A program made the translations under genes and the position numbers. 64,000 bases of DNA from Rhynchopus sp. YZ270_cl-10 (taxonomy: Eukaryota > Euglenozoa > Diplonemea > Diplonemida > Diplonemidae): assembly GCA_964035575.1 (NCBI GenBank), contig OZ037872.1, forward strand, positions 558,001 to 622,000, in the 5' to 3' direction. Below, one piece after another: positions 32,881 through 43,400 of the stretch. Positions within the stretch are counted from its first letter, which is position 1. Each line of letters begins with the position of its first letter. A model generated the notes under the pieces. It did not search any database. It was not told the origin of the DNA and saw nothing but the letters and a program-made list of their open reading frames with translations.

Positions 32881-33727
32881 AGACACCATGCGGTGTCTAA
32901 TTACACCGTGCTGCCACTGAAAAGTTCAGCAAAGAGGAAAATACCACATTTTTTCGCAAAGACATTTTTTTTTTGCCTGTAAAAAAAAAAAAAAAAAAAA
33001 AAAAAAATTCCATGAAAAGCCAAAATTCACCACCGTTTTTTATTCGAGTTTAAAACGTTTAAAACAGTTTAAAACGTTTAGAGTTTAAAACGTTTAAAAC
33101 GTTTAGTTTAAAACTACACGGCGGGGTCCGCACACCCCGAGGGTCCGTAAAACGGCATGTTAGGACACTCCCTCTTTACGGAGCGTAATTACGGACCCTA
33201 GGGTCCGTAATTACGTACCCTAGGGTCCGTAATTACGTACCCTAGGGTACGTAATTACGGACCCTCCCAGGGAAAGGGACTCTCGAAAAAATTTTTTTGC
33301 CCCCGTTTAGGGCTAGTTTCGACGATTTGAGGCCATTAAAAGCAAAATTTGGCACTTTTGAGCATCTGTGGGGGTCTAAAACGCAGTTTAGCGTACCACA
33401 ATTTTTCGTGGGTTTTACCGAAAACAAGTCAATTTTTGGCCTAAAAAAAAAATTTTTTTTTTTGACATCACAAAATTGCCATTGGTGGGTCCTCCCTATG
33501 TGTCCTCAATGCTGGGCGAAAAATGCAAATATAGCTATTTTTTACCGACCAGAAAAGTCGTTTTCTGAGTGCACACTCAGAAATCACGAATCAAGAGAAA
33601 ACGACTTTTTGGGAGGTGAAAACAGGGCTTTGTTGAAATTTTCTGGCTTTGAGGAACTTTCACACACAATTTTAACGGGTTTTATCTGTGTACCTGTGTA
33701 CAGGATATTTGTTGTGAAAGACATCTT

Positions 33728-33990
33728 CCACCATGTATTGAGGAGGGTAAGACAGTGGTCGCAGTTTGTACTTGATAGCATTACAACATTTAACTTCTCC
33801 ACGGGGGTCTTGGGCCGTTCATTCGGTTATACCTTGACCAGCGGAAGAGGCCTTTTTGGTCTCTAGAATATCCGGTCTTCCCGAACGGAGGCACACTTTG
33901 TGTGTTACTACGACCTGGCAACTTCCAGCAGTAGGTTAAGTAATGCCTTCTTGTAAATTGTTGGATCATTATCTCCTCAGTGCATGAATG
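33728..33990. repeat. Direct repeat, copy 1 (other copy 35865-36131)
   Basis: About 260 bp nearly identical in both places, including GCATTACAACATTTAACTTC and GGTCTTCCCGAACGGAGG (gene-strand reading not implied). The copies frame the middle of the 3.3 kb element and could mark tandem insertions of a retroelement 3' end. Confidence 0.75.
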
Positions 33991-34225
33991 CCCCACGTGA
34001 CTGGACACTTTTGTGTTTGTCATGTGGAGCTGTGGTTGCTCTTTCACAACTTTTTTCCTTGTACCCAGGTGCCTGGGTGCCCAGACACACCACTGTACCC
34101 AGAATCCAGTCTCCCACCCAGAAAACCTACTCATACACCAGAAAAGTTGGCTACTCGACCAGAAAAGTAGCTGGGAAAAGTTCAGAAAAAGCCAGAAAAT
34201 TTCAACAAAATGCATTTTTAGGTTC

Positions 34226-34330
34226 TCGAAGACACTGGGTACTGGGTACTGGGTACTGGGTACTGGGTACTGGGTACTGGGTACTGGGTACTGGGTACTG
34301 GGTACTGGGTACTGGGTACGGGTACTGGGC
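34226..34330. repeat. (TACTGGG)n satellite, ~14 units
   Basis: Seven-base tandem repeat GTACTGG, near perfect, with a shortened last unit. Confidence 0.95.
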
Positions 34331-34544
34331 ACCCAGAGAAAGCACCATAAAAGCAGCGAAGGCGCAGGTTACGGGGAAGACAAGGTATGTAATTATGTTT
34401 AACTTTCAGTTACTAGTGAATATTGAACAAAAAAATGCCGCATATTTCAACTCGTTCGTGTTTTCAACTCGAAATAAACGCGTAATGTTCACACTATTAA
34501 ATAGCTATTTTTTTACGCACCAATCATTTTGTGTCACCTCATGA

Positions 34545-34635
34545 AATGAAGGAGGAAATAGAAACAAAGCATTTTGAACACACCTTTGCGGTTCTGGGGA
34601 TGAACCGCGCTGCAGAGCCACTCCTCACCAAACAG
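34545..34635 (+). other. Exon-like stretch in the 3.3 kb element
   Basis: ATG then EEIETKHFEHTFAVLGMNRA and AAEPLLTKQ, ending at a CAG|GT junction. Reads like real protein but I find no continuation I trust. Could be a captured exon or part of an unrecognised transposon gene. Confidence 0.2.
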
Positions 34636-35337
34636 GTCGAGGTGTGCGTTTCACCATAACCTCTCCCATGGGTTTTATCGTGTGATGAGTGTTACGTTTC
34701 TATTTGGTTCCACAGGTGCTCGTTACCGCTTCACATCATTCACCTCGCTTCACTCGGGAACCATTTGTGCCGCAGGTAACTCTTTCGACCTGTAGCGTGA
34801 AAAAAGTCTATCTTATTTCACGGCAATAAATAGCCTTTTTCATTAACCTCACCTTTCCCGACTACTACGTTTGTATACCATAACTTAATCACACCCCACA
34901 TTTACACTTATCACAGGATCGTGAAGTCTGAACTGCACCCGCGATTGCGATGAGAAGCTTCACCTCGGTCCGACATTCAACAACTCAAAATCTACCCGCA
35001 CCAATCTATTCTGAGTTTGCGGACGAAGATCTGGGGGGGAGGGGGTGGGTACACTTAGTCAGTCACTGCTATAGCCATTTAACCCAGGGAGCATAGCTAG
35101 TGCAAGAAATTCGACTTTGGAAACCTTCCGGAAAGTCTGTCCTCTGCTTCCGGAGGACTAGACACAAGAAAATATTGCGTTCCCCCAGAAAACCAATGCA
35201 CATTTCACACTCCTTGTGGGTGGTCTTGTTGCCTTTTCGTCACAGTAATTTTGGCCCAGGCATGCTCTTGAAGCATGACAATTTAGTGTGTATGGGGCAG
35301 GGTGTTGTTTTGTTCTGAATTCTCTTTGTTATAACAT

Positions 35338-35532
35338 CTAAGTCAATCGCGGGTGGTGGTTTGTGTAGCGTGAGGCACTCTTTTTAATAAACTTCCTGCA
35401 GTTGCTATGCACTGTTATTTCTTCGGATTTATCATCATACAGCGTAACATAGTGGATTAGCCTGGTCGACACAACCTTTGATAGATATGGGATAACCAAC
35501 CCCCTTCGACCCCTTGTGGGTTCACTGAACAA
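35338..35532 (-). other. Short minus-strand open frame, unidentified
   Basis: 65 codons, including VTLYDDKSEEITVHSNCRKF. The 'VH-x-x-CR' pattern recalls zinc-binding motifs in transposon-encoded proteins; not enough to classify. Confidence 0.2.
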
Positions 35533-35564
35533 GCCCTAGTGGTAGTTAAACGCGATTGACATTT

Positions 35565-35680
35565 ACATTCCTAGAGATGAAAGAACAAGACAACACTTCT
35601 GTACCCGCGCATCAAAATTGTGGAAAACTTTGCACCCCAAACACCCTCAACAACGCCCGCCAAAAGGCGTCCCTTGTTGC
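35565..35680 (+). pseudogene. LINE-like reverse-transcriptase C-terminal tail fragment
   Basis: Plus frame reads IYIPRDERTRQHFCTRASKL then WKTLHP, matching the 'R-T/x...F..R...LWN-x-LP' tail common at the end of CR1/Jockey/RTE-type LINE polymerases. No reverse-transcriptase core is seen upstream. Confidence 0.4.
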
Positions 35681-36455
35681 TGGGAGTTGGTTCTCATTGA
35701 TACACTGCACAGCAGGCATTCTTTTGAGTCCAACGCAGTTTGGCCTGTCTGCAGCGTTGCACCGAAGGTGCACGAAGACAGGGTCTGGTGGTAAATTTTG
35801 CGTCTCGCATTCCCTCAGGGGGAAGTTTAAAAACTCTTGAGCTCGGTTTGTTGTCACAGACATATTCCACCATGCATTGAAGAGGGTAAGACAGTGTTCG
35901 CAGTTTGTACTTGATAGCATTACAACATTTAACTTCTCCACGGGGGTCTTGGGCCGTTCACTCGGTTATACCTTGACTACCGGAAGATATTCTTGAGGCC
36001 TTTTTGGTCTCTAGAATATCCGGTCTTCCCGAACGGAGGCACACTTTGTGTGTTACTACGACCTGGCAACTCCAGCAGTAGGTTAAGTAATCTTTCTTGT
36101 AAATTGTTGGATCATTATCTCCTCAGTGCATGGTGGAAGACGTCTTTGACAACTAACCGAGCTCACGACTTTTTTCGGTATGTAACTTGGGATAGGCCCA
36201 CATGATCATGGTCTATCATGTGGTACCTGTGTACCACTCGGTTTGCTCCCAGGGCTTTTCGACCAGCAGTCACACATCCAAACAGTGATTTTCCCACCTT
36301 AGACCACGTAATTACGTACCCTAGGGTACGTAATTACGGACCCGGGTCCGCACTTGAGGGTCCGTAAAGAGGGTCCGTAAAATTTACGGACCCTCGGGTG
36401 TGCGGACCCCGCCGTGTAGGGCTAGGAACACTGCACTGCCCCCCCCCCCCCCCCC

Positions 36456-36998
36456 AAAAGTTCTTTTTTGTCTTTTTCATGAAAAAGGCAGTTTTTTTGC
36501 AGTCTGAGGTCCGGAACCGCCCCAAAAACGATTTTCTGGGAGGTTTTGGGAGGTTTTGGGGCGAAATGGACCTTTTTTGACCATTTTTATGGTATTTTTA
36601 GGCTGTTTTTGGCCCTTCTTCTTACACAGCCTATTGGGGGTCAAAATAGCTATTTTTGACCAAAAAACACAATTTATTTGACGCCAGGAGGCCTCCGTTG
36701 GCCCAAATATATCCCAAAAATGGGCTGTGAGCCCAATCCGACCTGTTTTGGGCACATTTGGCACTTTTCTTGGTGCTTATTTGATGTTTTTTGGTCAAAA
36801 ATAGCTATTTTGACCCCCAATAGGCTGTGTAAGAAGAAGGGCCAAAAACAGCCTAAAAATACCATAAAAATGGTCAAAAAAGGTCCATTTCGCCCCAAAA
36901 CCTCCCAAAACCTCCCAGAAAATCGTTTTTGGGGCGGTTCCGGACCTCAGACTGCAAAAAAACTGCCTATATCATGAAAAAGACAAAAAAGAACTTTT
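36456..36998. mobile_element. 543 bp near-perfect palindrome (foldback element)
   Basis: Arms of about 215 bp (36456-36672 and 36785-36998) around a ~110 bp centre; bounded by C17 on the left and G15 on the right. Transcribed from either side it would form a long hairpin RNA. Confidence 0.85.
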
Positions 36999-37139
36999 GG
37001 GGGGGGGGGGGGGTTTTGAAATCGACCCATATGTAGAGAAAGGGGAGGAGGGGAAACAGAAAGGTAAATGGGAACTAAAAAAAAAAAAAAAAAAAGGAAT
37101 TGCAATCATGGACCATGACGAAAGCAAAAAGAAAAGAAA

Positions 37140-37226
37140 AGTTTATAAGATGACCCTAAGCCTCTCGTGCTTAGTCACCTCATCATAAAACTTGTAAGAC
37201 AAATGTGCCTCACGTGCACACATCAA
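37140..37226 (-). repeat. Hairpin family 1, both stem types side by side
   Basis: 37140-37180 has the CTAAGC/GCTTAG stem; 37190-37226 has the TGTGC/GCACA stem and loop ACGTGAG. Adjacent copies with different stems and similar loop. Confidence 0.7.
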
Positions 37227-37781
37227 AAGAAAATAAGGGGTGAAAAAGAAAAAAGACTCAGTTGTGTAAATTGACCATTTTTGGGGAATTTTTTTTTTGT
37301 TCTAAATGGGGGCAAATCAAAGATAATGTTCTTGAAAAAGAACTTGAACCCGTATTTTTAAATTATGTTTTTTGTTTTTTTTCTGTTTTTGTCTTTTTAT
37401 CTGAGGAGTCCAGCCCAGAACTAAATTTCTTTTTTTTTTTTTTAGTTGATATTTTTTTTGGGGGAGAAATGCAAAAAAAGGGAGAGGAAAAAAAAAGGGG
37501 GGATACTCAACCTGACACTGCGCCTAACTCTCAAACCTAAGAAGCAGCATATTTCTATTCAGAAGGGAGGGTGTAACAAGAGAAGCCTTAAGACGAATAC
37601 CAACTCTCTCTCATCCACCTTACAAAGCCATCTCTTCACACCCCCCTTGCATTTCCATTCCCTCCCCTCCCCTCGTGTTACTTTTTTGGAAAAAAAAAAA
37701 GAGGGGGTGGCTGAGTCATATATTCTGCATCAAACAGGACCCAAACAAAACCAGATCAACAAAAAAATCTCCCTAGTACTA

Positions 37782-39341
37782 TTATGTACGTGTTGGGGTA
37801 GATTTCGGTCCGCTGATGGGTTTCCATGTTGTTTGTGGTTTGGCAAGCTTCGCTTCTTCTCTGCGGCGACGCTCCTGCAGCTCTAAGGGGTCTTCTTTGT
37901 ACTCAGGGAAGGGGCTGATGGTGCAGTTGAAACCCTTTTTACCGGGGGAGGAGGGTTTGAAGGCGACGGGGACGGTGCGGATGACCTTCTTCTCGTGGTC
38001 CTTCTTGGGAGGGAGAGGGCGGTCGAGTGAATAGATCTTGCTGCTCCCTTGCTCCGTCTTGTCGAAGGTGCCGCCACCCCTGCTCGATGCCTTAAACGCC
38101 CCGCCAATGTGCTTCTGTATCGCGTGTCTCTGCTCCTCGATAGTTCTCTTGTGTTCAGCGTCGAACGGATCGCTCTGGTACCTGTATGGGTCACCAATGC
38201 AGGTGTCGGTGATGCCGTGGGTGCCCTTCTTGCATGTGCCGGTCACAATATTCTTCGGAATTGCCTTAACCTTTTCTGGAAGTTCGCCCTGTGGTGTTGG
38301 GGGTAAAAATGGCTAGTATGATTGGTGCGGTATTGCAAAAATTGAGAAGATGTAAAACAATAAAGTTGGTGATGTGCCCTTATCTGGACTTTCAAAAAAA
38401 GAGAGGCTGAATGTGCAAACACCTTCGGTTGCCCCCCAGAGAGCAATTTCATGTTTAGTTTAAGATATTCTTTAAACTACAGAAACTTGTCCAACGATGT
38501 GCCCTCGTCGCTATACCGTAAAAATATTTATTCTGGGCTGTAACTATTCTGAGACAGAAGTATACTGGACCGGAACAAAACTGGAACACTTGGGGTTTTT
38601 GGGGGTGTCCCAGTTTTGTTCCGGCCCAGAACAGTTCTGTTGGGGTAGAATTTTTATCCCCATTCCCACCCCACCCAGGTGCATAGTGCATCTTTGGGCA
38701 AAAAAAAATCGTCGCACTCCTCGTTTTTTTTGACAAGGCACGGATACCCCCCCAAAACAATGCTGGTACGGAACAAAACTGGAACAATCGACGATTTTTT
38801 GGGGTGTTCCAGTTTTGTTCCGGCCCAGAATAAATATTTTTACGGTAATCACTCATATCATAAAAAGAAAAGTTTATAAGATGATACTAAGCCTCTCGTG
38901 CTTAGCCACTTTAAAAAAGGGGGTTGAGAACGTTGAGAGACATACCCGCTTCACCACATCGTACTCTGTCTCGTGTTTGGGGCGTTTTTCGGAGGATACG
39001 AAACAACCGAAGTAGTTTCCAGACCCGCACGACTTCTTCCCTGGGGAGGTGTACTTGAAGCCGTCGGGGGTGATCTTCCTTTTTTCTTGGGAGAGGCGGT
39101 ACTTCTTCTCGTGTGTGCCTGGGTCTACGTACTTGTCGCCTTCATGTATGCTCTTGAAGCGTCTGTCGAAGGTCACATCTGGGCCCTGGCCCTTCTTTCC
39201 TGGGGATGACGAGAAGCCCTTTCCCTTGTAGCGGTCATTCGTTATCGCCTTCTTGTCATACTCGTCGCCAATAGATATGTAGGAGGGCATCCCAAAGACA
39301 CCAATCTTCTCCATCGCCGTGGTGCTCACAGTTGCGCTCAT
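37782..39341 (-). CDS. CFAP96: CFAP96 (C4orf47-type) ciliary protein, 300 residues
   Basis: Cilia- and flagella-associated protein of the UPF0602/C4orf47 family. Two exons, 38946-39341 (132 codons) and 37782-38288 (168 codons and TAA), joined in phase 0 by a 657 bp GTATGT intron. Family marks: MEKIGVFGMPSYISIGDEY near the start, FKSIHEGDKYVDPGT, several 'SPGKKG' boxes (SSPGKKGQGPD, TSPGKKSCGSG, SPGKKGFNC), PYRYQSDPFDAE and FPEYKEDPLE near the end. Length matches the family (about 300). No signal or membrane segment; it decorates axonemal or centrosomal microtubules in species where it was studied. Its presence is good evidence that this organism builds a flagellum. Start: ATG at 39341; another ATG nine codons later (MEKIGVFG) is equally possible. 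The intron carries a MITE and two hairpin-family copies. Confidence 0.88.
38397..38441 (-). repeat. Hairpin family 5 copy in the CFAP96 intron
   Basis: Plus strand GGCTGAATGTGCAAACACC, TTCG, GTTGCC. Confidence 0.45.
38516..38845. mobile_element. Double-hairpin MITE, 330 bp, in the CFAP96 intron
   Basis: Ends CCGTAAAAATATTTATTCTG and inverted copy, flanked by TA (38514-38515, 38846-38847). Two inner hairpins each built on GGAACAAAACTGGAACA and its complement. Ends begin CCGTA like the 5001-5132 element, so the two may share a transposase. Confidence 0.8.
38870..38911 (-). repeat. Hairpin family 1 copy in the CFAP96 intron
   Basis: Plus strand AGTTTATAAGATGATACTAA, GCCTCTCGT, GCTTAGCCAC; lies 35 bp inside the intron's 5' end. 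Confidence 0.7.
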
Positions 39342-40867
39342 TGCAACGAAGAGGGGGGAAAAAAACAACTAAAAACAAAGCTCTTCCGAGCTGGGAAACC
39401 AAACACAAAAAAGGGGGGGTACTAAGTTTGCTCTAAGGGATGGGGGAAGGGGAAAGTGTGTGATCAACACTGAGAGTTCTGGGAGGGGGGGTTGTGCGCC
39501 CTAGGGGAAATGGGGAAGCGCGTACTCACTATGGAGGGGAAGGGGGGTGTGTGGTTTGGTTTCCTGTAGGTGGGTTGGGTTGGGAGACGGGAGACGGGAG
39601 AGGGAAGGGGGGAGTTATTGAGTGATCAGCGGGGGTTGTGGAGAACGGCAAAAAAAATGATTCCTTTTTTTTTTGTGGTTTTCAACTGAGCCCCCCCCCC
39701 CCTCCCACCCCTTTCACTCTAGCTGAGGGAGAGTTTGAAAAGGGTGCCTTTTTTTTTTTTTGCATATTTTGTTTTGGCGTCACATTTTGAACCGGGGAAG
39801 GCTATCTTATTTTTTTGATCAAATAGAAGTGAAATTCTATTATTTCAGACATTTTGAACCGGAGGAGGCGGGGAAGCCGGTTTTCTCGACCCCCTCCACC
39901 CTCCGTCACGTGGCCTTTCTTTTTGCTTAGAAAGGGTGAGTGTAGAACTTTGGTTTGGTAATAAGTTTTTCCCCCCTATGCAATGGTATTTTATCCTCAC
40001 CCCATTTTCCCCTTCCCAGCAAAAATAGGAAAGAGAGAGGTAGTTTTTTTTTTTGATAAATTGTTGGAGTAGTGTAGTTGCCTCGGTTGTGTTGCCACAG
40101 TTGTGCAATCTCCACCGTCATTTTTTTTTTTGCAAGAATGAAAACCATGCACCTCTTCGCTTGATAGCCACCTAACACAAATCGGTTATAGCAGAGCATC
40201 AGCTTGTGCGGCTGATGCTGTACGAGAGAGGTGGGATCATTCTATAAGGGGAAGGTCTACCAGAATATCCATAATTTCAAAAAAATCGTTTGAATAAATG
40301 GGTATTTGGTCTCCATTCGTTGAGCCAAAGAGGGGGGGAGTCTTGTAAAGAGTAGCACCCTTCAGAACAGAGGCAAGTGAAAACCAATAAAAAAAATAAA
40401 TAAGGGAGGGAAGGAAGGCATGTGTGTGTGGGGAAGGGGAGGGGAGGTTGCAAAAAGAGAAGTTGAATTGTGCAAACGCATCGCCGTTCATCGGGGGGAC
40501 CGTAGGGCACTGATTTTCTCCATGCGAAAAAATAGAAATCTGACTTCAGGATAATGACAAAGTGAAATAAAACAAAAAAAAAAAAAAGCTTTGATTTCGT
40601 TTATCTCTCTGCAAAGTTTGCGATTTTTTTTTTTTTTCTGTATGAGTTTCTGTGAAGTGTGGTAACAAATACTGAATAGAAAAGAAAAAAAAAGCAATTT
40701 GCAGGCACCTTCCGCCAAAATTCTATTTCCTCGTTGTCAACAAACTTGAGATGAATATACCTCGCGTACATACCACATATTTTCTGTGTTATCGAGGGTG
40801 GTTTTGTTCACTTTCCTGTTGCCAGGAGGGCTACTTTCCTCATCAGCGTATAGTGTCCAAAGCAAAG

Positions 40868-41010
40868 TTGATAGTGCAAGCGACTCTACGACGCAGGCAC
40901 TGTACTTTGACGTTCAAAAGAAAGAAGAAAAAAAAAATTGAATGCACTCCCTTCGTGCACACATCCAACAGGCTAGATGAACCTAAGCCGTCACGGTGCT
41001 CAGTCACCTT
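40868..41010 (-). repeat. Hairpin families 5 and 1 in series
   Basis: Family 5 (minus strand AGTGCCTGCGTC, GTAGA, GTCGCTTGCACT), a GTGC-type family 1 variant, then a family 1 copy with extra CGT/ACG pairs next to the loop. Confidence 0.55.
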
Positions 41011-41044
41011 AAAAAAATACGGAGACATTGAAATCCCTTTACAC

Positions 41045-41112
41045 CCACCTGATATTCACCCTGAGTTGTACCGGAAAACACCGGCAAAACTTAGGGTCAA
41101 AAAAGCAGGTGG
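41045..41112. mobile_element. CCACCTG-type foldback MITE, 68 bp
   Basis: CCACCTGATATTCACCCTGA paired with TTAGGGTCAAAAAAGCAGGTGG-type right end; inner CCGG hairpin. Third copy of the family. Confidence 0.6.
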
Positions 41113-41580
41113 ATGCATTCCTGCAGTACCCTCCGTACAAAATCTTATGGGGATCTTGTAAACAAATTCCCTGCAAAGAAAAAAATGAGGGGGGGGGAAA
41201 GGGGGAGGGGTTCACAACGACGCAATGGACAGCCACTTCTTGGGAGAGGAATATCAAAAAAAACTGCGCTTCGCTTTCTTTTTTTCATTGGGTCGGTTCG
41301 CATAGAGCTGGCAGGACACGTGGTCCCCAAGCTTCATGAGGCAACACGGTTGTCATCGCAAGGGGGTGCAGTTTTTTCTTTTCTTTTTGATATTCTAAAA
41401 ACGGTCAGCCACCACAGAGTGCTTTTATCTCCAATTTGTGGAAGCTTCCGATTTGTAACATCGACAAAAAAGTGAAGAGAACAAACCTTTTCTTTTGTGT
41501 AAAAATGCACACAAAAACACTTCAAAGGGGTTCCAGAGAGTGCGATAAAGAAAAAGAAAAAAGGGTTGTTGAAAAGAAAA

Positions 41581-42069
41581 ACAAGTAATTGCTATCGGGA
41601 AAAAAAACGGGGTGTGCTGTGGAACTCCACCCTATAGAAATTATCTACAACACACCCAGCACTCTGCTCAAGCAAAAACAACAACTTTCATTCAAACACC
41701 CAGCACTCTGCTCTTCAGCAGGTATGTTAACGCTCTTCGTACGCTGCCAGACCCACTGGACGCCTGCATCTGATGAAACGTTCAAGAAGGGGGGCTGTCC
41801 TCTTCATCCAGCACCATCTGATCGATAGCGTTGTTGGACGTCGGCTCGGCAGGCTCGGCGTGTTCCAGCTCGTTTTTGTCCACAGGGTCCCACGCAGTGT
41901 CGTCGTCGTTGGAGCAGTGTGGAAGAAGCACAGAATGCACAGACGACAACACGTCGATCACACCAGGCACATCAGCACCTACAGCAAATCGCCAGGATGC
42001 TATGGTGGTTTCGAAAATCGCGCGGAGTTTTCCACAGCACACCCGTTTGTTTTCTTAGCAATTACTTGT
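41581..42069. mobile_element. 489 bp inverted-repeat element with an exon-like minus-strand frame
   Basis: Ends ACAAGTAATTGCTA, then GGGTGTGCTGTGGAA, both inverted at the right end. The minus strand from 42042 to 41782 is GC-rich and open (VPGVIDVLSSVHSVLLPHCS, later ELEHAEPAEPTSNNAIDQMV, stop), acidic at its end like the tail of a real protein. Probably a transposon carrying a transposase or captured-gene fragment. Confidence 0.6.
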
Positions 42070-42074
42070 TCTTG

Positions 42075-43400
42075 TTGTTATTGTAATTTTCAACCACCTT
42101 CCTTCAACCCTTGTAGGATCAGTCTTATTTTTTTTCGCGAAAATATGAAATTACATATTTCAAGAGAACAAATTAAAAAGGGTCCTTATTTGCATTTTTG
42201 GGCTCCGCCCGTGCAGTGGTGGGGTCAATCTCGAAAATTGGACAATTTTTTGACCACTTAAATTTTGAGAAATATGAGCCCGGTTGCTTATACGTGGGGC
42301 CCATTTTTGGCCAAACTTTTCCTCAAAATCTGGTTTTGTAAAATTGACCCTTTACTCCCCCCCCACATCGATTTCAATACTATACCTTACTTCACCTACG
42401 GTTACCCTTACAGGGGGGGTGAAGGAAGGTAGGTTGAAAAGATGAACATAAGCCTCACAGTGCTTAATCACCTTTAAGAGAATGGAAACGCTGACCATTA
42501 TTTTTATGTTTTTTTTTTTATAATATCTAGTGGGGAGGATATAGTGAATGGGAGGTGGGAAGGGGGGGTGAAAAATAAACAACAACAGAATGGGGAAATC
42601 ACATATTTCAAAAATAAAAAAATTTTTTTGGCAACGTTTTGTGTCTCTTTGAACAACAGGTTGTCACCTTTCAAAAAAAAGGGTTTTGCAGGATGAACCT
42701 AAGCCTCAGCGCTTAGCCACCTTGAAAAATAACGGAGACTCTCTCTTGTCCCTTTTCCCCCCCTTTGGGGAGAAGAACAAAACACACACACACACACACA
42801 CACACATTTTTTCCTTTTTGAGAACTCTTGGGATCAGCTACTAAATATAAACAAATTTTGATAGGGGTAAGGGGGGTAGGGGGGATGAGGGACACTATAA
42901 AGAGCGCAAAATGCAAAAAAAAAAAATAATAATAAATGTTTTGTAAGACGGAACACTAGCCTCGCTGTGCTTACCTTACCAAAAATAAAATGAAAAAAAA
43001 ACTAACACCTCCCCGAGGCTCTCTACAATGTGAACATTAACCAAAAACTTCACACCAAAGTATGACTCTCACTCACACCTCTGGCGAGCGCACACTTCGG
43101 CACAGCGCTTGATTGTTCCCATCTGACACACATTCTCTACAAACAAAAAAAGGGCGATAAAGCGCTCTGTGCTTAGCCACCTTCAAAAAGAAAACATACC
43201 CTCTGGAGGGTGTGTTGCGAATACACTTACAAGTACAACAAACAATTTTTTTTTCTCCCCTTTCTTTTGTCCTCTATAGCAGCAACCAAACCCCTTTTTT
43301 GTGTCAGGATCCAATTCAAGTTTCAGTATCACCCGAAGGCTAGAATTCCGCGGGAAATAACAACATGGATTGCAGTTCTCTCCCCCCCCCCCCCCCCCCC
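42075..43400. other. Spacer with four hairpin family 1 copies and a (CA)n run
   Basis: Family 1 copies at 42437-42473, 42683-42723, 42940-42980 and 43152-43183, all one orientation and about 230-260 bp apart; a (CA)n run at 42783-42807; a family 2 copy with GCC UUCG GGU at 43300-43350. 42180-42355 has weak inverted ends AAAGGGTC. No gene. Confidence 0.6.

Larger units (their letters stand above)
31711..33112. mobile_element. Element with inverted TTTAAAACG-rich arms and hAT remains
   Basis: Left arm (31711-31810) made of TTTAAACGTTTTAAAC-type units ends CTCGAATAAAAAACGG; the right arm (33032-33112) is its inverted copy. Between them is a hAT transposase fragment and an RNase H-like fragment, so the unit is composite. 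Confidence 0.6.
33117..36416. mobile_element. 3.3 kb TA-flanked terminal-inverted-repeat element
   Basis: Ends CACGGCGGGGTCCGCACACC and its inverted copy, flanked by TA (33115-33116, 36417-36418). Subterminal palindromic blocks of GTAATTACGGACCCTAGGGT and variants lie at 33187-33262 and 36307-36400. The inside holds a 260 bp direct duplication (33728-33990 and 35865-36131), a 7-bp satellite and a LINE-like 3' coding fragment. No transposase recognised; non-autonomous or composite. Confidence 0.75.
30409..37032. mobile_element. 6.6 kb inverted-repeat pair enclosing nested elements
   Basis: ATATGGGTCGATTTCAAAA followed by a C run (30409-30449) is repeated inverted at 36999-37032 (G run, TTTTGAAATCGACCCATAT). 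Between them lie G/T-rich sequence (30470-30590), the 31711-33112 element, the 33117-36416 element and the 36456-36998 palindrome. No clear target duplication. It may be one old large transposon shredded by later insertions, or two copies of a foldback end in opposite orientation. Confidence 0.55.
39342..41580. other. Spacer with hairpin-family copies and a MITE
   Basis: No gene seen. G-rich at 39410-39640. Family 3 copy at 40054-40120; module B as a perfect CATCAGC/GCTGATG hairpin at 40195-40226; family 5 at 40452-40499 and 40868-40912; a GTGC-stem family 1 variant at 40938-40966; family 1 at 40974-41010. Confidence 0.55.
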
